DNA from: Lachnospiraceae bacterium UBA7054
GTDB lineage: Bacteria; Bacillota; Clostridia; Lachnospirales; Lachnospiraceae
DNA: 64,000 nucleotides
Assembly (NCBI GenBank): GCA_002492725.1
Contig: DLAF01000037.1
Span: 10,984 to 74,983 of the forward strand
Direction: 5' to 3'
Positions 59,595-64,000 of the stretch are shown piece by piece; within the stretch, counting starts at the first letter, position 1, and each line of letters begins with the position of its first letter. The notes beneath the pieces were generated by a model, which was given only the letters and a program-made list of their open reading frames with translations, did not search any database and was not told the DNA's origin. The translations under genes and the position numbers were made by a program.

Positions 59595-60787
59595 AAGGTT
59601 TTCCTGATTTCTTTGATAAATGACTCGCAGTCCAGTACGGTTACATTCGGTATCGAGGTGATTAACGACAGGCCCTTGGTCATCTTCCCCTCCTCTATCG
59701 TCTGGATTGAAGCCTTTTCCAGCTTGTCTGCAAATTGCACCAACTCAGGGATATCATCCAATTCACCGCGCTTTCTGAGAGCGCCTGTCCATGCGAAAAT
59801 GGTCGCCACAGAATTGGTGGTAGTCTTCTCCCCTTTTAAGTACTGATAATAATGTCTCTGTACGGTTCCGTGTGCCGCCTCATACTCATAGGCTCCGCTT
59901 GGTGATACCAGCACGGAAGTCATCATGGCCAAATCGCCGAACGCGGAAGAAACCATATCACTCATCACATCGCCGTCGTAGTTTTTACATGCCCAGATAA
60001 AGCCGCCTTTTGCCCTCATAACACGAGCCACCGCATCGTCGATCAGGGTATAGAAATATTCGATTCCCGCCGCCTCAAACTTCTCCTTATATTCCGCATC
60101 ATAAAGCTCCTGAAAAATATCTTTAAACGTATGGTCGTACTTTTTGGAGATCGTATCCTTTGTGGCAAACCAAAGATCCTGCTTTGTGTCCAGCGCATAA
60201 TTAAAACATGTTTTAGCAAAATTCATAATGGATTCGTCCGTATTATGTATTCCCTGTAAGATGCCGGGACCCGTAAATTCATGAATCGTCTCTCTGATCT
60301 CGGTACCGTCCGCACCGGTGAATACCAATTCCGCCTTCCCGGCCCCAGGCACTTTGATCTCGGTATTTTTGTAAACGTCACCGTAAGCGTGTCTTGCTAA
60401 CGTAATGGGTTTTTCCCAATTTTTCACATAAGGCTCAATTCCTTTCACAATAATGGGCGCACGAAACACCGTGCCGTCAAGAGCTGCCCTTATTGTACCA
60501 TTGGGACTTTTCCACATTTCTTTCAGATTGTACTCCGTCATTCTCGCCGCATTGGGCGTGATTGTCGCGCATTTAACCGCAACCCCGTATTTCTTCGTAG
60601 CTTCCGCAGAATCTATGGTCACCTGATCATCCGTTGCGTTGCGGTGCGTAAGCCCCAGATCATAATACTCTGTCTTAAGATCGATATACGGCAATAACAG
60701 CTCGTCCTTTACCATTCTCCAGATAATTCTTGTCATCTCGTCCCCGTCCATCTCCACAAGAGGGGTCGTCATTTTGATTTTTTCCAT
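59582..60787 (-). CDS. icd: NADP-dependent isocitrate dehydrogenase (eukaryotic/dimeric type II)
   Basis: Converts isocitrate to 2-oxoglutarate with NADPH formation. 401 aa with the N-terminus TTPLVEMDGDEMTRIIWRMV that marks the homodimeric eukaryote-like subfamily, then KSPNGTIRAALDGTVFRAPI (substrate Ser), the metal Asp residues in NYDGDVMSDMVSSAFGDL, and AAHGTVQRHYYQYLKGE. In a fermenting Clostridium it would mainly give 2-oxoglutarate for glutamate, then proline via ProBA. The stop overlaps the convergent ABC-F stop by 6 bp. It follows the GntR gene by 60 bp. Confidence 0.97.
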   Translation of the reverse strand: MEKIKMTTPLVEMDGDEMTRIIWRMVKDELLLPYIDLKTEYYDLGLTHRNATDDQVTIDSAEATKKYGVAVKCATITPNAARMTEYNLKEMWKSPNGTIRAALDGTVFRAPIIVKGIEPYVKNWEKPITLARHAYGDVYKNTEIKVPGAGKAELVFTGADGTEIRETIHEFTGPGILQGIHNTDESIMNFAKTCFNYALDTKQDLWFATKDTISKKYDHTFKDIFQELYDAEYKEKFEAAGIEYFYTLIDDAVARVMRAKGGFIWACKNYDGDVMSDMVSSAFGDLAMMTSVLVSPSGAYEYEAAHGTVQRHYYQYLKGEKTTTNSVATIFAWTGALRKRGELDDIPELVQFADKLEKASIQTIEEGKMTKGLSLITSIPNVTVLDCESFIKEIRKTLETL

Positions 60788-60847
60788 GTGATATTGTCCT
60801 TTCCTATCAGGCGCGGAGCGCCGTTTTTTAATCCTGCATATTTTCGT

Positions 60848-61573
60848 TTATTTGCTGCCGGTATCTGCTTGTGTACCTTCTTCCGTAGTTTCCCCGTATA
60901 TTTCCTTCAGCCCGTTTTTCACCATATTGTCGTAAGCATTGATCATATGCCGATTGGCAAGCTTCTCCGCAAGTTCGGCATCCCCCGCCTTGATGGCCTC
61001 CATGATCTGTCTGTGTTCGTCGTTGCTGGCCCGTCCCCTGGTGTTCGTGGCCAAAGTTTTCTGCCTGACGCGCAGCACATAGCGGTGAAAGTCCCGCAGT
61101 GTATGCTCCAGCAGCTTGGAATCGCATGCCTCATAGAGAATATCATGAAAACGGTTGTCCAGCTCAGCCATCTGGTCGAGATGCCCCTTCTGTGCATGAA
61201 AGTCCGCCAGATAAATGTTTTCCTCCATCTCCTCAAGCTGTTCCTTTGTGATCTTGTCCGTAGCGAGACGGGCACAAAGCCCCTCCAAAAGAGAACGGAT
61301 CATATAGATATCCTTCACGTCCTTCGCCGTGATCCCCGTCACATAAGCGCCTTTGTTGGGAATGATCTGAATCAGTCCCTCCAGCTCAAGCTGCCTGAAA
61401 GCCTCTCTGACCGGCGTACGGCTCACTCCCAGTTCTTCACCGATGGCGACTTCCTTTAACTCCTCGTGTTCCTTATACTTTCCGCTTAAGATATCTTCCC
61501 GCAGCTTCTGAAACACCCTGCCCCGCAGGGAATACTTATCATTCGCATCGTACTTATTATCATAGTTTGTCAT
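60848..61573 (-). CDS. GntR-family regulator with FCD domain
   Basis: 241 aa. N-terminal winged helix: RVFQKLREDILSGKYKEHEE, then EELGVSRTPVREAFRQLELE and GLIQIIPNKGAYVTG. The C-terminal FCD all-helical effector domain has the metal/ligand residues in ELDNRFHDILYEA and SNDEHRQIMEAIKAGDAE. A perfect promoter with an overlapping TTGTATACAA site lies upstream, which suggests autoregulation. It precedes icd on the same strand, so icd is the likely target. Ligand unknown, probably a small organic acid as in the family. Confidence 0.94.
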   Translation of the reverse strand: MTNYDNKYDANDKYSLRGRVFQKLREDILSGKYKEHEELKEVAIGEELGVSRTPVREAFRQLELEGLIQIIPNKGAYVTGITAKDVKDIYMIRSLLEGLCARLATDKITKEQLEEMEENIYLADFHAQKGHLDQMAELDNRFHDILYEACDSKLLEHTLRDFHRYVLRVRQKTLATNTRGRASNDEHRQIMEAIKAGDAELAEKLANRHMINAYDNMVKNGLKEIYGETTEEGTQADTGSK

Positions 61574-61644
61574 GTGATACCCTCGATTCCGTGTGACCTT
61601 TCGTGCGCATCCCGCTCAGGGATACTTTGACATCACCTCGTATA

Positions 61645-61673
61645 ATTGTATACAACCTTGCCATTTCTGTCAA
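61645..61673 (-). promoter_or_regulatory. GntR-icd promoter with overlapping operator
   Basis: Minus strand: TTGACA (61673-61668), 17-bp spacer, TACAAT (61650-61645). The palindrome TTGTATACAA (61646-61655) covers the -10 and fits the FCD-GntR type TNGTNNNACNA pattern. The -35 lies in the last codons of the upstream protease gene. Confidence 0.75.
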
Positions 61674-62590
61674 TATAGAGCGAACAACTTTTCTATATTC
61701 AGCATCCCCCAGCCCTGCTTATTTTCCTCCTCCCCCAAATCCTTCGCAGCAAGAAGCATTCGGCGCTTTAACTGCATGCTGCTGCAATACGGATATTTCT
61801 GCAAAAATAAGGCCGCCGCACCCGAGACGATGGGCGTTGCCATGGAAGTACCGCTCTTTCTCACATAGGCGTCACGATAGTGCCCGCCTCGATCCTTCTG
61901 CAAGCGCAGATTGCAGGATATGATATCCGTACCCGGCGCAACGATATCCGGTTTGCGATCAATCTGTCCCGCACGCCCGCGCCCTGAATAATACTCGCAT
62001 AAATCTTTTCTGTTGCCGAAAAAACCGCCCTCATGGCAGCCAACCGTGATGACCTGCGAACTCTCACCCAGTGGTGACAGACTTCCTTCCGCCGGTCCTT
62101 TGTTTCCGGCGGCGCAGACCACCACGACACCTTCCTCACAAACCCGCTCCAAAAGTCCCTTTAGCTCCTCCATTCTCTCACGTCCGCCGCTGTCTCCAAT
62201 ACCGACGGAAATATTGAGCACGCGGATCTGATAACGCAGTCGGTTTTCCAAAACCCACAAAAGTCCATAATACATACTTTCAATGCTGCCTTCCCCCTTC
62301 TCGTCAAGTACTTTTCCCACACAGAGCCTGCAGGTCGGCGCAATCCCGGAATACCGTCTCTTTGACAACAGACCGCTTCCGCCAAGGCACCCCGCCACAT
62401 GTGTCCCGTGACCACTGTCATCATAAAGCGCCTGTCTGTTGTTTACAAAATCCCGAAACGCAACGATCCGCCCGTCAAAATCGGGATGATTCCCAATCCC
62501 CGTATCCAGGACGGCCGCGCAGATTTCTTCCGTGGCCACACCGTACTGTATCCTCTCACTGCATCCAAGCTGTCTCTTCACCCTGTCCAT
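61670..62590 (-). CDS. Subtilisin-like serine protease (S8), no signal peptide
   Basis: 306 aa. Catalytic Asp29 (AAVLDTGIGNHPDFDG), His61 (DDSGHGTHVAGCLGG), oxyanion Asn in CAAGNKGPAEG, Ser249 (KSGTSMATPIVSGAAALFL). No signal peptide, prodomain or TM is seen, so it is similar in size to intracellular subtilisins or spore proteases. The only ribosome-binding-like sequence lies in a terminator-like hairpin 13 nt before the ATG. No co-transcribed target is evident. Confidence 0.93.
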   Translation of the reverse strand: MDRVKRQLGCSERIQYGVATEEICAAVLDTGIGNHPDFDGRIVAFRDFVNNRQALYDDSGHGTHVAGCLGGSGLLSKRRYSGIAPTCRLCVGKVLDEKGEGSIESMYYGLLWVLENRLRYQIRVLNISVGIGDSGGRERMEELKGLLERVCEEGVVVVCAAGNKGPAEGSLSPLGESSQVITVGCHEGGFFGNRKDLCEYYSGRGRAGQIDRKPDIVAPGTDIISCNLRLQKDRGGHYRDAYVRKSGTSMATPIVSGAAALFLQKYPYCSSMQLKRRMLLAAKDLGEEENKQGWGMLNIEKLFALY

Positions 62591-62596
62591 GGTACA

Positions 62597-62636
62597 TAAA
62601 AAACTCCCGGCTTTCGATATATACTATGCCGGGAGT
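62597..62636 (-). terminator. Intrinsic terminator or leader hairpin before the protease gene
   Basis: Minus strand ACTCCCGGC / GCCGGGAGT (62628-62636 with 62603-62611), 16-nt loop, then TTTTTT (62598-62603). It follows the surface-protein stop by about 40 bp and ends 7 bp before the protease ATG. Confidence 0.85.
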
Positions 62637-62677
62637 CATTTTATGCGATATTTTTACAAAATTTTACATCCTTCTAA

Positions 62678-64000
62678 TCAGCGTTTTTGCCTGCGTGTCT
62701 TCACAAGCCGCCTTTTCAGCCTCGTTAAGCTGTTCTTCTGATAGAAAAACACCGCCAATGCCGCAAAAAACAGTCCGGCTCCCAAGAAATATTTCGGATG
62801 AATACTGTAATCTCCCGTATCCGGAGAATTATCCTTTTTGCCGAGGGAAAGGAATACTGCCTGCCCCTCCTTCACATCCGCCACCGCCGGCCCGGAGCCG
62901 TAATGATAGATCCCATAAGCTGAGAAATGCGCCGCCGTAAAGGCAATGGCGTCCTGCCCGTCCATGGAGATAACGCGGCTGTCAACCTCCTCTAATTGAC
63001 CATCTGGGTCAAGGCATACCACATGCAGATTATCCGTCAATACTCCCTGCGGAAGCGGCATACTGATCTCTACCCTCTGCTTTCCAAGGCCCGTAATTGG
63101 TACATTCGTCGCCTGATCCGTCATCGTAATCTCGTAACCATGGAGGGAATGCGGCAGCTTTCCTCCGTAGATCGACTGATAGACCTCACTGATCTTTGTT
63201 TTGGCTTCCTCGCTGTCCTCAACCTCGATACGGTAACTTCCTTCGCTGCCCTCCATGACCGCCGTAAGAACACCGTCTTTGGGAATCGAGTAACTGTTAT
63301 TCACTACCTCAATCCCCGATGCAGACGCTTGTGGGCGCTCTGCGTCTGTCAGAGTCTGTGCCCCCGGTTCCGCCTCTTCCAGCGTATAGGTACTGCCGCC
63401 GATTTTCACCGTCTCACCGGCAGCAGGCGCTTCTTTCGTCTTTTTCAGGATCGTAAGGATACCATCCTCCTCTTGCGAGATTGCGTCCTGTGTTTCCTCC
63501 GCGTTCCCGGACGCAGCCTGTTTCGCTGATCCGGTCTGCTCTGTGTCCGAAGCCTCCGCAGTCTCTCCTGTCTGCTCCGTCGCTTCGCTCGCTCCCTCAT
63601 TCGTGGAAGACGACGCTGCATCCTCTCCCATGCCTTCGTCCGCACCGTTTGCAGCATCCACCGTTTCGCTTCCCTTCTTCTTACAGATTGCACCCGTAAA
63701 AGTGCCGCCCGCCGAAGTCAAACAGGTATCCGTCAGATCCGTCACCCCCGCAGGGATCACGGCAACGCGGGTTCCCGTAAAGACAGGCCCTCTATAATCA
63801 TCACGATAGAGCTTCGTCGCTGCACTCTCATAGGAGCGGACGGGAAGCGTGTCTCCTGCAAAATAAACAACACCGTTTTTCGTATTTTCATAATCAAAAG
63901 CTCTGAGACCGATTGCTTCCACATTGGGGCCAATGTATACCGAAGAAACGGGACAACCCGCAAATGCTCTGTCACAGATTTTGATAAGGCCCTCGCCGCC
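62678..64000 (-). CDS. Leucine-rich-repeat surface protein with SPDTG sorting-type motif, 5'-truncated by window edge
   Basis: The frame is open from 64000 and its true start lies outside. The first visible residues (IKICDRAFAGCPVSSVYIGP and NVEAIGLRAFDY) are BspA-type leucine-rich repeats (LRR_5). A long Ala/Glu/Thr/Gln-rich linker (about 120 residues) follows, then a domain (VNNSYSIPKDGVLTAVMEGS, MPLPQGVLTDNLHVVCLDPD). The C-terminus has NSPDTGDYS, a TM helix (YFLGAGLFFAALAVFFY) and a basic tail, fitting a sortase-type anchor. An internal GTG at 63922 is not the start. A sortase gene is not in the window. Confidence 0.9.
   Translation of the reverse strand, partial: GGEGLIKICDRAFAGCPVSSVYIGPNVEAIGLRAFDYENTKNGVVYFAGDTLPVRSYESAATKLYRDDYRGPVFTGTRVAVIPAGVTDLTDTCLTSAGGTFTGAICKKKGSETVDAANGADEGMGEDAASSSTNEGASEATEQTGETAEASDTEQTGSAKQAASGNAEETQDAISQEEDGILTILKKTKEAPAAGETVKIGGSTYTLEEAEPGAQTLTDAERPQASASGIEVVNNSYSIPKDGVLTAVMEGSEGSYRIEVEDSEEAKTKISEVYQSIYGGKLPHSLHGYEITMTDQATNVPITGLGKQRVEISMPLPQGVLTDNLHVVCLDPDGQLEEVDSRVISMDGQDAIAFTAAHFSAYGIYHYGSGPAVADVKEGQAVFLSLGKKDNSPDTGDYSIHPKYFLGAGLFFAALAVFFYQKNSLTRLKRRLVKTRRQKR

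Noticed and set aside
1..64000. tRNA, rRNA, insertion sequences, prophage or integrase genes.
   Set aside because: None was recognised on either strand.

Overview
This 64 kb window looks like a chromosomal segment of an anaerobic, endospore-lineage member of the Clostridia, most likely a Lachnospiraceae species. The evidence is gene content and order: yqfC-yqfD-phoH-(PgpH-like)-ybeY, an FtsK/SpoIIIE translocase next to a TepA-type ClpP homologue, alr next to a MazF-type RNase, fhs next to folD, an NfnAB-like flavoprotein pair and several sporulation-associated families. There is no rRNA, tRNA, CRISPR array, insertion sequence or prophage, so the species cannot be fixed from the sequence. Nearly all genes are on the minus strand. 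The exceptions are a diguanylate cyclase, a LysR regulator, an ABC-F ATPase and one possible mini-ORF.

Layout. 1-4.3 kb: truncated type IIA topoisomerase subunit B, a possible PD-(D/E)XK-type protein, a GGDEF protein and a hypothetical. 4.3-7.3 kb: leuC, an unlisted 45-codon ORF, leuD, and a divergent LysR regulator with a well-formed leuC promoter and operator-like dyad. 7.3-10.2 kb: two-component system. 10.4-22.4 kb: amino-acid block with ilvC, two ilvN paralogues, ilvB and metH, interrupted by a four-gene cell-surface operon (Ig-like/transglutaminase protein, MBOAT acyltransferase, SGNH protein, lipoprotein). 22.5-27.5 kb: chemoreceptor with a G10 tract in its leader, then proB-DUF896-fau-proA. 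27.6-33 kb: two FAD oxidoreductases, a BofC-like protein and a SpoVB/MurJ-type flippase. 33.2-39.7 kb: ybeY, a degenerate PgpH-like protein, phoH, yqfD, yqfC, rlmH, a membrane protein and a MORN-repeat protein.

39.8-46.4 kb: NfnAB-like pair, a zinc-ribbon surface protein, folD and fhs. 46.4-53.5 kb: FtsK/SpoIIIE, TepA-like protease, a multi-spanning membrane protein with a 36-bp repeat, O-acetylhomoserine sulfhydrylase and YebC. 53.6-57.5 kb: CNNM/CBS protein, MazF without an evident antitoxin, alr and a coiled-coil protein. 57.6-64 kb: ABC-F ATPase, NADP-isocitrate dehydrogenase with its GntR/FCD regulator, a subtilisin-like protease and the C-terminal part of a leucine-rich-repeat surface protein that runs off the window.

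Metabolically the genes join up: IDH and the Nfn-like pair link to 2-oxoglutarate/glutamate and NADPH, ProBA makes proline from glutamate, IlvBNC and LeuCD serve branched-chain amino acids, and Fhs-FolD-Fau feed one-carbon units to MetH, next to a sulfhydrylase that makes homocysteine. No clearly new multi-gene defence or mobile system was found. The best second-look items are the surface-modification operon inside the ilv locus, the inactive-looking PgpH relative whose gene start overlaps a 7-bp tandem repeat, the G10 tract before the chemoreceptor, mirror-image divergent promoters at 57.54-57.60 kb, the MazF without antitoxin, and several structured intercistronic regions.
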